64,000 nt of DNA from Verrucomicrobiaceae bacterium (GTDB taxonomy: Bacteria; Verrucomicrobiota; Verrucomicrobiia; Verrucomicrobiales; Verrucomicrobiaceae): positions 114,525 through 178,524 of the forward strand of contig JAEUHK010000085.1 of NCBI GenBank assembly GCA_016795465.1, given 5' to 3'. Shown here piece by piece: positions 18,913 through 27,300 of the stretch; positions within the stretch are counted from its first letter, which is position 1; each line of letters begins with the position of its first letter. The notes below the pieces were generated by a model, which made no database searches, was not told the origin of the DNA, and saw nothing but the letters and a program-made list of their open reading frames with translations. A program made the position numbers and the translations under genes.

Positions 18913-19404
18913 ATGAAACTCCCCGCCTACTTCACCACCCACGCTTCGCCGCTCGGCGAGATCACTCTCGCCGCGACGGAAGACGGCCTGTGCGGTCTCT
19001 ACTTCAAAGGCCACAAGCCTGCGCCGAAACGTGAAGGCTGGAAACGCGACAACGGTCCGCGATTCGATGCCGCACGCACTTGGCTCGATGCTTACTTCGC
19101 CGGTGAAAAGCCACGCAAACTGCCCGCGCACGCCATCGCCGCCGGCACACCGTTCCAGCGAAGCGTGTGGGAGGCGCTACGATCCATTCCGCCTGGCAAA
19201 ACGACAACGTATGCCGAACTCGCCACCGCCATCGGCTCGCCGAAGGCCGTGCGAGCCGTCGGAGCCGCCGTGGGCCGCAATCCGCTCTCCATTCTCATCC
19301 CTTGCCACCGCGTCATCGGTCGTGATGGCTCGCTCACCGGCTATGCGGGCGGTTTGGCGAGAAAGAAGCAGCTTTTGGCTCTCGAAGGCCTGAACATCGA
19401 CTGA
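18913..19404 (+). CDS. ogt: O6-alkylguanine-DNA alkyltransferase
   Basis: This 163-residue suicide repair enzyme transfers alkyl groups from O6-alkylguanine to its own cysteine. The active-site motif IPCHRVIG is intact. The helix-turn-helix and arginine-finger block FQRSVWEALRSIPPGKTTTYAELATAIG and the segment KAVRAVGAAVGRNPLSILI are also present. The start at 18913 (MKLPAYFTTHASPLGEITLA) fits the family, and the frame is open to 18853. There is no N-terminal Ada domain. It lies 7 bp before the ATL gene, so the two are probably cotranscribed. Confidence 0.95.
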   Translation: MKLPAYFTTHASPLGEITLAATEDGLCGLYFKGHKPAPKREGWKRDNGPRFDAARTWLDAYFAGEKPRKLPAHAIAAGTPFQRSVWEALRSIPPGKTTTYAELATAIGSPKAVRAVGAAVGRNPLSILIPCHRVIGRDGSLTGYAGGLARKKQLLALEGLNID

Positions 19405-19411
19405 TCGCCCC

Positions 19412-19780
19412 ATGGCCAAGTCCCAAGCCTACGCCCGCATCCGCGCCGAAGTGCTGCGTTTGGTCTCTTTGATCCCGGCGGGCAAGTTCACGACTTACGG
19501 CAGCATCGCCGTGCACATGAATGTCGTCGCCCGACACGTCGCCACGGTGCTCAGTCGGCTCACGGACGAGGAATCGAAGACTTTGCCCTGGCATCGCGTC
19601 GTCAGCGCCGATGCCCGCATCAGCCCAAACATGGACGCCAAGCTCGCCGCCAAGCAAAAACGCCTCTTGAAGGCCGAAGGCCTGAAAATCGACCGCGAAG
19701 GCTTCATTCAAGATGCCGACACCCACTTCCACGTCGTCGGCCTGAGGCGGAACATCCGCTGGAGTGAGGTGCAGGACTGA
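19412..19780 (+). CDS. Alkyltransferase-like protein (ATL)
   Basis: The 122 residues match the DNA-binding domain of O6-alkylguanine transferases (VLRLVSLIPAGKFTTYGSIAVHM, RHVATVLSRLT). In the catalytic motif Cys is replaced by Trp: LPWHRVVS. That change defines ATL proteins, which bind alkylated guanine without repairing it and hand it to nucleotide excision repair. At 122 residues it is slightly longer than the typical ~100. Its position directly behind ogt suggests a combined direct-reversal and NER-recruiting alkylation response. Confidence 0.93.
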   Translation: MAKSQAYARIRAEVLRLVSLIPAGKFTTYGSIAVHMNVVARHVATVLSRLTDEESKTLPWHRVVSADARISPNMDAKLAAKQKRLLKAEGLKIDREGFIQDADTHFHVVGLRRNIRWSEVQD

Positions 19781-19873
19781 GTGCCGCGAGCTTGAAACCG
19801 CGTGTGACAGTATTTTCGGCGCAGTAGGTTTTCATCTTGTGTGCGGAAGCGGTGTCTTGGTATGAGGTTCAAG

Positions 19874-22201
19874 ATGAACCGTTTCCCGCTCCTCCCGACG
19901 TTGGTTTTGTGCGTTTTGAATGCCGCATCGCTGCTGGCGCAGGATGATTCAGCGGCGGCGGCGGCCTTGCCGGAGATGGAGCCGATTGTGATGAAGCCGG
20001 GGGCGCTTTTGGAAAAAGACATCGTCAAAGAGGAATCCGCCTGGGCACGGAGGATGCTGCTGGCACCCGCGATCGAGCGCTGGAAAGGCAAAGCGTGGGC
20101 TGCAGAGGCGGAGAAGCTCGTGGAGGACGCCTTTACGCAGAGGGAGGCCGAATTCGCCGACTTTGATTCACTCGCACCTCTCGCGGCACGTTTTCGCGAG
20201 CTGCTGAAGCAGTCGCCAGATGATCCGCTGCTGCTCATCCTCGCGAGCCATGCGGAGGAGTCCGATAGCAAGGACTGGCGAAAGAGCCGCCCACTGGCTG
20301 AAAAAGCCCTCACACTCACCGGCCGCAACACCCCTGGAGTGCTGGAGTCCATGGCGGCGGAGATACGCTGGGGCATCGCGAAACGTGAGGGCACCGACAC
20401 CACGTCTCTGCAGGAGCGCTGGCTCGCCGCGCTGAGCCGTTCGCTCACGGATGGCAGCTACGATGAGTCCACTCATACCGTGCTCTTGCGGCATCATGTG
20501 CAGGCGATGCAGACGAATGCGTTTGAGAATCCGCAATCGCTGGAACGATACAGCCGTGCGGTGAATGCCTCCTCGCTGCCAGAATGGGTGAAGCTCACCC
20601 TGCGCGGCATCGTGGAGGTGGACATCGCATGGCTCATGCGCAGCAGTAAATGGGCACACCTCGTCACCGACCAGCAGTGGCAGGGCTTTGCAGAGCATCT
20701 GAAGCTCGCGCGCGATTACCTCAGCAAGTCAAACCGGCTGCGCCCGGACCGCCCGGAGGCTGCCTCACGCATGATCGCGGTGGCGATGGGAGAGAATGTG
20801 GACCTGAGCGAGTTGCGCGCGTGGTTTGACCGAGCGGTGAGTGCTCAGTTTGACTACAAACCCGCCTACTTTGCGATGATGTGGGCCTGCCGTCCGCGCT
20901 GGCTCGGCAGCCACCAGCACATGCTCGCCTTTGGCAAGGCATGCGCCGCCACGGGCCGCTATGACACCAGCGTGCCTTACATGCTGATCGTTGCCGCGCT
21001 CAATATCACCGAGGAGGTCTATGTCGCGCATGAGGTCTTTCAGCATCCGGGGATCAAGGCAGAGATGTCCGTCATGGCGCGCGGTTATCTGGAGGCGGCC
21101 GCCACCGCACCTCCGATCACGCGTCACCTGCGGCAGTCAAACGCCGCGATGGCTGCGTGGCTCGCGGATGACGACGCACTGGCCAAAAAAGCACTTCAGG
21201 CCGCTGGCCCGCGGCTCCACGCCGCCACGCGCGACTCTCTGGCGGCCTGCATGCTCCATGAAAGCATGATACGCGCCGAAGTCGCCGCCGACTCGGGCGA
21301 CTACGGTCCCGATGTCCGCGCTGCGGCCAATCCTGCACCGGAGACCAAGCCTGAGGCCATCCACGATGCCTTTGTCAAAATCAACGACAGCGCGCTCTCG
21401 CCTGACGCCCTCGCCTACGTGCAGGAGTATCGCCATCTCACCGGCCTGCAAAAGGCGCTGGAGACAGGCGGGTGGGTGGACGTGCCTTTTTATCCGCACC
21501 TGCTCTCCTACTACCAGTCTGAGGAGGGTGAATGGAGCGTCGAGGATGGCATGCTCGTCAGCCACGGCACGGACTTCCCGCGCTCACGCCTCATGCTGCG
21601 CGTGCCGATGGAGCCGGACATCGAAATCAAAGGCGAAATCGCTTTTGAAATCCCCGAGGGCACCGAGCGCAGCCAGTTTGGCCACGCCTTTGGCCCGATC
21701 ATCCACTGGCTGCCGGACTGCGCGGCCACCAGCGGCGTGCGCGCGATGCTCATCCCCATCAAAGGAGAATCAGCCGCCACCAAGGCCTGGTGCGCCAGCA
21801 TGAACAAGACCACGCCCACCGTGGACTTCCGGCTCTCGGATTGGAACACTTTCAGCGTCCGCAGCGCCGGCGGAAAACTCACTTACGACATCAATGGCCG
21901 CACCATGACGACCCGCTATGACATGGCAAAGCTCGGCCTGGAAGTGGAGTCCGGCTTGCTGGGCTTCACCAGCTACCGCATGCCCGTCGGCAGCAAGGTG
22001 CGCGTCAAAAACGTCGCCATCCGAAAAATCACCGCCGCAGATTTGACTGCCACCACCGCGACACCTCAACCCGAAGGCACTCCAACGACTTCCGAGGCGG
22101 TGCAAGGCTTGCTCCCGCAAGGCTGGTGGAAGATCGCGATCATCCTCGTAATGCTGATTGTCGGCATTTTCCTGCCCAAGTGGATGTCACGTGAGCAGTA
22201 G
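19874..22201 (+). CDS. Large exported, C-terminally anchored protein with helical repeats and a LamG-like domain
   Basis: The 775 residues are read from MNRFPLLPTLVLCVLNAASLLA, a signal peptide. The long middle part is alpha-helical and TPR/Sel1-like (ARFRELLKQSPDDPLLLILASHAEE, HLKLARDYLSKSNRLRPDRPEA). From about residue 545 a beta-sandwich like those of DUF1080/DUF1583 proteins follows: GEWSVEDGMLVSHGTDFPRS, IEIKGEIAFEIPEG, LSDWNTFSVRSAGGKLTYDI. The end has one membrane helix, WWKIAIILVMLIVGIFLPKW, with KWMSREQ inside. So it is probably anchored facing the periplasm. The function is unknown. Confidence 0.75.
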   Translation: MNRFPLLPTLVLCVLNAASLLAQDDSAAAAALPEMEPIVMKPGALLEKDIVKEESAWARRMLLAPAIERWKGKAWAAEAEKLVEDAFTQREAEFADFDSLAPLAARFRELLKQSPDDPLLLILASHAEESDSKDWRKSRPLAEKALTLTGRNTPGVLESMAAEIRWGIAKREGTDTTSLQERWLAALSRSLTDGSYDESTHTVLLRHHVQAMQTNAFENPQSLERYSRAVNASSLPEWVKLTLRGIVEVDIAWLMRSSKWAHLVTDQQWQGFAEHLKLARDYLSKSNRLRPDRPEAASRMIAVAMGENVDLSELRAWFDRAVSAQFDYKPAYFAMMWACRPRWLGSHQHMLAFGKACAATGRYDTSVPYMLIVAALNITEEVYVAHEVFQHPGIKAEMSVMARGYLEAAATAPPITRHLRQSNAAMAAWLADDDALAKKALQAAGPRLHAATRDSLAACMLHESMIRAEVAADSGDYGPDVRAAANPAPETKPEAIHDAFVKINDSALSPDALAYVQEYRHLTGLQKALETGGWVDVPFYPHLLSYYQSEEGEWSVEDGMLVSHGTDFPRSRLMLRVPMEPDIEIKGEIAFEIPEGTERSQFGHAFGPIIHWLPDCAATSGVRAMLIPIKGESAATKAWCASMNKTTPTVDFRLSDWNTFSVRSAGGKLTYDINGRTMTTRYDMAKLGLEVESGLLGFTSYRMPVGSKVRVKNVAIRKITAADLTATTATPQPEGTPTTSEAVQGLLPQGWWKIAIILVMLIVGIFLPKWMSREQ

Positions 22202-22257
22202 AGTCCTCAGACTCACAAACGAACGATAACTCGACGCGGCTGCGTCGTTCACCCGAC

Positions 22258-25119
22258 ATGCGTCTCCGCATCGCCAGCCTCCTCGTCCTTACCACCTCCG
22301 TTCTGCACGCGGAGGATGCCGAATCGTTGTTCGTGAGGCGTGTGTGGCCGCTGTTTCAGGAGAAATGCCTCGCGTGCCATGGGAACGACGAAAAGAAGAT
22401 CAAGGCGGACTACGACATGCGCAAGCTCGAAAGCGCCATCAAAGGCGGCGAGAGCGGCGTGAAGGCCCTCGTGCCCGGCAAGCCGGACGAAAGCCCGCTC
22501 TACCTCGCCTCGACACGCAAACACGATGACTGGGAGCCGATGCCACCGAAGGAGGCGGATCAACTCAAGTCCGAACAGCTCGCTTGGATCAAGGAATGGA
22601 TCGCCGGTGGTGCGCCGTGGCCGGATGAGGTGAAACGAAATGCCATCGCGAAGGCCAGCGCGGATAAGTGGAGCGCCGAGGATGGCATCACCGTGAAGGT
22701 GAAAGGCGCTCTCACGCCCGAATGGGCCAATCGGCGCTACAAGCCGGAGTCGTTGTGGGGATACCAGCCCGTTCGGAAACCCGAAATCCGAATGACGAAG
22801 GACGAACACCCGGTGGATGCGCTGCTCGCGGTGAAGGAGCCTGCGCCGGAGGCCGATGCGCGGACTTTGATCCGCCGTGCCACATTTGATCTCACGGGGC
22901 TACCGCCGACGCCGGAGGAGGTGGCTGCATTTGAGTCCGACTGGTCGGATGTGTCGGACCGCTCCGAGGCATGGCTGCGTTTGATCAATCGACTGCTCGA
23001 ATCGCCTCATTACGGCGAACGCATGGCCCGGCACTGGCTGGATGTCGTGCGCTATGCGGACAGCAGCGGCTTCGCGAACGACTACGAACGCGGGAATGCC
23101 TGGCGCTATCGCGATTACGTCGTGCGCAGCTTCAATGCGGACAAACCCTTCGATCAGTTCATCGTCGAGCAGATCGCGGGAGATGAGATGCTGGAACGTG
23201 ATGCGGGCACTCCTGCCCGCAAGGACGCGGCTTCTGCGGGCAAGAGTGCCCGCATCACGCCAGACAGCGAACTCCTCATCGCCACCGGTTTCCTCCGCAT
23301 GGGACCGTGGGAGCTCACGGGCATGGAGGTGGCGAAAGTCGCGAGACAGCGGTTTCTCGATGATGTGACGAATTCGGTCGGCGAGACCTTCCTGGCGCAC
23401 TCGCTGCAATGCGCCCGCTGCCATGATCACAAGTTCGATCCGGTGCCCACGCATGATTACTACTCAATCCAGGCCTGTTTCGCGACGACGCAGCTCACCG
23501 AGCGTGAGGCACCTTTTTTGAAGTCGGAGAACACGAGTGGCTTTGAGGAGAAAAAGTATCTCGAAGCTCGCCGCGCCGAGCATCTGGCCGTTTTGAAGGT
23601 GCTCGACGAAAAACTGCTCCAAAACGCCGCGAAGTGGTTCGCGGAGAAGAAGATCGATCCGACGAAATGGAACGCCGCGGTGGCGCAGGCGAAGCAAGGC
23701 GGTGGCAAGAATGCCAAAAAGGGCTTCTCGGATGTCTTTGGTGCCGCGCGGCAGATCCTAATGAAGCAGGGCGTGCCGGAAGATCAGTATCCGCCGAAGC
23801 TCGTCGGCTTTGAGCCGCAGGACTTCGGCAACGAACGCGTGGCCCGCAAAGGCCTCGAACGGCTGAAGTGGGAGATGGAGCGCTACGAGCCCTATGCCTT
23901 CAGCGTGTACAACGGTGTCACCATCCCGATGGTGAACGTTTACCAACCGCTGCGCATGCCCGGCGACCGCATGAAGAACGGCGAACTCGAACAAACCGCC
24001 ATCCTCGGCGGTGGCGATCCGTTCTCACCGACGACGAAGGTGAAGCCCGGCGTGCTTTCCATCCTCGGCAGCGTTGAGTTCCCCGAAGCCGTCGAAGGTC
24101 GCCGCACCGCGCTCGCGAAGTGGATCGCCAGCAAGGACAACCCGCTCACGACACGCACCTTCGTGAACCGTCTGTGGCTTTGGCACTTCGGGCAGGCCAT
24201 CGCTGGCAATCCGAACAACTTCGGCAGCACCGGCAAGAAGCCCACGCATCCCGAACTGCTCGATTTTCTCGCCGCCACGCTGGTGGAGAAGGGGTGGAGC
24301 GTGAAGGAGATGCATCGGCTCATCATGACGAGCGCGGCGTATCGTAGAACGAGTTTTCCAACTCGTTCCAAACCTGACGAGTTGGAAAACTCGTCCTACG
24401 TCACTTTCAAACCCCGCCGCCTCATGGCCGAGGAGCTTCGCGATGCGATGCTGAGCATCACGGGCGAGCTAAATCCGACGCTGGGCGGCATTCCGAACCG
24501 GCCGGAGATCAACATCGAGGTGGCGATGCAGCCGCGCATGGTCATGGGCACGTTTGCGGCCGCGTGGGTGCCGAATCCGCTGCCGCAGCAGCGACATCGC
24601 CGCAGCCTGTATGCACTCAAGATTCGCGGGCTACGCGATCCCTTCATGGAGGTCTTCAACGAGCCTGCGCCGGACTTTTCCTGCGAAGCTCGCGAAGTCT
24701 CCACCGTCACGCCGCAAGTCTTCAGCCTCTTCAACGGCCAGGCGAGCTATGACCGCGCCCTAGCGCTCGCGAATCGCGTATTGAAGGAGAAAGCCGCCGA
24801 TCCGATCTCGCGAGTGTTTGAGCTCACGTTTGGCCGCAAGCCTTCTGCGGACGAAAAGGCCAGCTGTGAAGCTCACTGGAAGCAAATGGAGGCCAAACAG
24901 GCGAAATTGACGTTCGAAAGGCCCAAGCCGCCGCTCGAAGTCCGCCGCGAAGCGGTCGAAGAGAACACCGGAGAGAAATTCAGCTTCCAGGAGAAGCTCC
25001 CCGGCTACGCCGACTTCGTTCCCGATCTCCAACCGGCTGATTGCGATGCCAAAACGCGTGCGCTGGCCGATGTGTGCCTCGTGTTGCTGAACTCGAACGA
25101 GTTCGCGTATCTGTATTAA
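22258..25119 (+). CDS. PSD1/planctomycete cytochrome C domain protein (PSCyt1-PSCyt2-PSD1)
   Basis: This is a 953-residue secreted protein with the signal peptide MRLRIASLLVLTTSVLHA. The cytochrome-like PSCyt1 segment has CLACHG (Cys37-His41). A PSCyt2/DUF1549 domain contains IRRATFDLTGLPPTPEEV, YGERMARHWLDVVRYADS and CARCHDHKFDP, and a C-terminal PSD1/DUF1553 domain contains NPLTTRTFVNRLWLWHFG and FKPRRLMAEELRDAML. Such proteins are common in Planctomycetes and Verrucomicrobia, usually beside a DUF1501 gene. That partner is missing here. Two palindromic elements (residues about 314-334 and 696-715) are carried in frame. The role is unproven, perhaps periplasmic polysaccharide metabolism. Confidence 0.93.
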   Translation: MRLRIASLLVLTTSVLHAEDAESLFVRRVWPLFQEKCLACHGNDEKKIKADYDMRKLESAIKGGESGVKALVPGKPDESPLYLASTRKHDDWEPMPPKEADQLKSEQLAWIKEWIAGGAPWPDEVKRNAIAKASADKWSAEDGITVKVKGALTPEWANRRYKPESLWGYQPVRKPEIRMTKDEHPVDALLAVKEPAPEADARTLIRRATFDLTGLPPTPEEVAAFESDWSDVSDRSEAWLRLINRLLESPHYGERMARHWLDVVRYADSSGFANDYERGNAWRYRDYVVRSFNADKPFDQFIVEQIAGDEMLERDAGTPARKDAASAGKSARITPDSELLIATGFLRMGPWELTGMEVAKVARQRFLDDVTNSVGETFLAHSLQCARCHDHKFDPVPTHDYYSIQACFATTQLTEREAPFLKSENTSGFEEKKYLEARRAEHLAVLKVLDEKLLQNAAKWFAEKKIDPTKWNAAVAQAKQGGGKNAKKGFSDVFGAARQILMKQGVPEDQYPPKLVGFEPQDFGNERVARKGLERLKWEMERYEPYAFSVYNGVTIPMVNVYQPLRMPGDRMKNGELEQTAILGGGDPFSPTTKVKPGVLSILGSVEFPEAVEGRRTALAKWIASKDNPLTTRTFVNRLWLWHFGQAIAGNPNNFGSTGKKPTHPELLDFLAATLVEKGWSVKEMHRLIMTSAAYRRTSFPTRSKPDELENSSYVTFKPRRLMAEELRDAMLSITGELNPTLGGIPNRPEINIEVAMQPRMVMGTFAAAWVPNPLPQQRHRRSLYALKIRGLRDPFMEVFNEPAPDFSCEAREVSTVTPQVFSLFNGQASYDRALALANRVLKEKAADPISRVFELTFGRKPSADEKASCEAHWKQMEAKQAKLTFERPKPPLEVRREAVEENTGEKFSFQEKLPGYADFVPDLQPADCDAKTRALADVCLVLLNSNEFAYLY
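23197..23259. repeat. Full family C palindrome inserted in frame in the PSD1 gene
   Basis: The 25-bp arms 23197-23221 and 23235-23259 match at 24 of 25 bases around a 13-bp spacer. The total is 63 bp, exactly 21 codons. It encodes AGTPARKDAASAGKSAR between GDEMLERD and PDSELLIATGFLRMG. From memory of PSD1 proteins, GDE... normally runs almost directly into ...ELLIATGF. Confidence 0.85.
24343..24400. repeat. Full family D palindrome inside the PSD1 gene
   Basis: The 24-bp arms 24343-24366 and 24377-24400 match at 23 of 24 bases around a 10-bp spacer. The core is ACGAGTTTTCCAACTCGT. The encoded segment RTSFPTRSKPDELENSSYV sits between SAAYR and TFKPRRLMAEE, a loop of variable length in the family. 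A single arm recurs at 63118-63145. Confidence 0.85.
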
Positions 25120-25934
25120 GCGAGAGCGATCACGCTGACCTTCAGTTCGGCACAGAGCTTCAAAACCTCATCGCGGCCGAGGATCAGCGTCTTGCTCGCT
25201 TCGACAGCGATGAGGTCCACGCCTGCCGCGGCGGCGGTGCGGATGGTATCGGGGCCGACGACGGGGACGTCGAAGCGCATGTCTTGATTCGGCTTGGAGA
25301 CTTTCACCATGGTCGCACCACCACGACCGAGCGCTCCACCGCGCTTCACGGCCTCGTTCGTGCCTTCAAAGGCTTCCACCGCGAGCACGGTGCCGTTTTT
25401 GACGACCACGGTCTGCCCGATGTCGAGACGGCTGCTCTCCTTCGCAATCTTGAAGCCGTATTCGGCATCCTCCTGGCGGCGTTTTTTGATCTGCGGACCG
25501 GCGACATGGCCCGCGCCGGGCATGAGGTCTTCGAGAAAGGTGGTGGCAGGCAGAAGTGCGATGCCGTCCTTGGCGAGTTCGTTCGCGATGCCGCCAAAAA
25601 GCGTCTCGGCATTCCGCTGCTTGAGCTTCGCCATCATGATGAGCGTGCGCAGGTCCGGACGCAGGTCGAAGAGGTTCTTCGGTGCGATTTGTCCCACCAT
25701 GACGGTCTGCGTGACACCTTCCTTTTTGAAGAAGGAGATCATCTTGCCGAGTTGGCCAACGCGGAACCACTCGATGGCATCCACCATCCCCGCGAGCTCG
25801 GGCTTCGTCTCATTGGTGAAGGCCGCCACGACGAGCTTCTTCACGCCCGCTTTCCGCGCTGCTGCGACGAAGGTCTCCGGATAGATGCCGTTTCCGGCGA
25901 TTAGGGCGATGGTGTCGAGGCTGGGATGGGTCAT
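25116..25934 (-). CDS. lpxI: UDP-2,3-diacylglucosamine pyrophosphatase LpxI
   Basis: This is a 272-residue protein of the LpxI (DUF1009) family. It hydrolyses UDP-2,3-diacylglucosamine to lipid X in lipid A synthesis, replacing LpxH, and so implies a Gram-negative outer membrane. Family blocks are DTIALIAGNGIYPETFVAAAR, VTQTVMVGQIAPKNLFDLRPDLR, AEYGFKIAKESSRLDIGQTVVVKNGTV with AVEAFEGTNEAV, and DVPVVGPDTIRTAAAAGVDLIAVEASKTL. The start at 25934 (MTHPSLDTIAL) fits the family better than the longer frame from 25994. It converges with the PSD1 gene and shares 4 bp with it. Confidence 0.93.
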   Translation of the reverse strand: MTHPSLDTIALIAGNGIYPETFVAAARKAGVKKLVVAAFTNETKPELAGMVDAIEWFRVGQLGKMISFFKKEGVTQTVMVGQIAPKNLFDLRPDLRTLIMMAKLKQRNAETLFGGIANELAKDGIALLPATTFLEDLMPGAGHVAGPQIKKRRQEDAEYGFKIAKESSRLDIGQTVVVKNGTVLAVEAFEGTNEAVKRGGALGRGGATMVKVSKPNQDMRFDVPVVGPDTIRTAAAAGVDLIAVEASKTLILGRDEVLKLCAELKVSVIALA

Positions 25935-26058
25935 TGAGGCGTGAAGACAGTGCGGACAGCGGAATGGTATGCCCCGAGGCCAACGTGTCGGCAATGAATT
26001 TCAAAAAGCCGCCGACAGCAGATGGCTATGCGGTTCTGTGGCAACAGCCCCCTGAATC

Positions 26059-26364
26059 TCAAGCCATCATCTCATGCTTTTCGAGCCCGAGCGAGATGGC
26101 TGACTCCACCAGTACGCGCACCACGGGATTGCATCCGCGGAAGACGAGCCGGTCGAGCACTTGGGGGCCATGCTGTTCGACGAATCCCGCCACCAAGGCG
26201 TTTACGAAGGAACTATTGGCGTTGCGCACGCCGGTGAAGTTCAGCACGATTTCCGCACAGATGCCTGCGTAGGGGTCCATGCGTCCCTGGCGAAACTCCG
26301 CCGCCAGCGCACCATCCGCGAGGCCTGTGCCGAATTCGTCAGCGAGGTTGAGTTCGAGTTTCAT
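26059..26364 (-). CDS. STAS-like (DUF4325) domain protein
   Basis: This is a 101-residue protein. The core DPYAGICAEIVLNFTGVRNANSSFVNALVAGFVEQHG, followed by DRLVFRGCNPVVRVLVESAI, is the pattern of the STAS-like DUF4325 domain. That domain resembles anti-sigma-factor antagonists; a Ser in NANSSF sits near the phosphorylation position of SpoIIAA-type proteins. Its start overlaps the stop of the HATPase gene (26361-26364), so the pair is translationally coupled and probably forms one regulatory unit. Confidence 0.82.
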   Translation of the reverse strand: MKLELNLADEFGTGLADGALAAEFRQGRMDPYAGICAEIVLNFTGVRNANSSFVNALVAGFVEQHGPQVLDRLVFRGCNPVVRVLVESAISLGLEKHEMMA

Positions 26365-27293
26365 GACATGAACGTACCAGACTGTGTCGTGCGGCGCAAG
26401 AGTCCAGCCTCGACCTTCGCATCATGCAGGAGGCTGGCGAAGTCTTTCACGTCCTGCTGCCGGAAGGCTGTGACCACCAAGGTGCCCTGATAGTGACCTC
26501 CCCCTGGCAATGGAATCTGTTCAGTTGGTCCGCCCGCCCCCATGCGCACCACACCGTCGCCACTGACCACGAGGAGCCATCCCCGCGTGCGCCGCACCAA
26601 CCCGGAGACCAACGTCAGGCCCACTCCTTCGTTCGTGGGGCGTCCACGGCTGGAGATTTTCGGCTCCAAGGCCTTCAAAATGGCTTCTGCGTCGGTCATA
26701 CCAGCCGCCCAAGGAAGACCGGCGTCCCCAAAACTCTGACGGATACCCTTACCATTGTCTCCGACGGCAAGCCGGACCAGCCCCTCAGAGCGTGCCACCT
26801 GCGCCGCCGCATATCCGAGCCCGCGGCTGTGCTGACGCGCATTGTTGGCCGTCTCGGTAAAGACATACCAAGCCAGATTGTGAAGCGCCCCCAGCGGGTG
26901 CTCGTAGTCCTCGCCTCCGGGAGCCAAACAAGAGGCCATTTCATTGCCCATCCGGTCCACATCATGATCCACCAGTTGCACCGGAACGAACCGGCCCCGC
27001 GCATCGTGGCGACGAAAATTCTCCGGGAGTTCGGCGCCACAAGCCTTGAGAACATCCATGCGTTGCAGGTAGCCGGTGATTGCGCAGCGCTCCAGATTCT
27101 GAAACGCCACCCTTTTACCTTGCCGCAACCATCGAGTGACTGTGGCCACCAAGCCTACCAAGGCACCGGGGGAAACGCGGCGCAACTCTTCGAAGTCTAG
27201 CTTCACCTCATCCGCGTCGCCTACCGTGGACAACTGTGCAAGGAACGGCAACAATCCATCCGCGTTAACTTGGGCTGGAAGGCGGAGATGCAT
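26361..27293 (-). CDS. STAS-like plus HATPase (anti-sigma/GHKL-type) protein
   Basis: This is a 310-residue cytosolic protein. The first ~110 residues look STAS-like (EVKLDFEELRRVSPGALVGLVATVTRW). Residues of roughly 130-275 form a GHKL ATPase fold. Its N box is WYVFTETANNARQHS, with the ATP-lid motif VGDNGKGIRQSF and a G box EGVGLTLVSGLVRRTRGWLLVVS. There is no histidine-kinase phosphoacceptor helix, so it is probably an anti-sigma-type switch kinase or a ligand-gated ATPase, not a two-component sensor. It is followed by the coupled DUF4325 gene and preceded by the EboB-like gene, 7 bp away. Confidence 0.82.
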   Translation of the reverse strand: MHLRLPAQVNADGLLPFLAQLSTVGDADEVKLDFEELRRVSPGALVGLVATVTRWLRQGKRVAFQNLERCAITGYLQRMDVLKACGAELPENFRRHDARGRFVPVQLVDHDVDRMGNEMASCLAPGGEDYEHPLGALHNLAWYVFTETANNARQHSRGLGYAAAQVARSEGLVRLAVGDNGKGIRQSFGDAGLPWAAGMTDAEAILKALEPKISSRGRPTNEGVGLTLVSGLVRRTRGWLLVVSGDGVVRMGAGGPTEQIPLPGGGHYQGTLVVTAFRQQDVKDFASLLHDAKVEAGLLRRTTQSGTFMS

Positions 27294-27300
27294 GATTGAA

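Noticed and set aside
22772..22805. Possible family A fragment inside the PSD1 gene (GAAATCCGAATGACGAA)
   Set aside because: Only one ATGACGAA unit is present and no palindrome, so the match is too short to call, although the encoded KPEIRMTKDE looks atypical.
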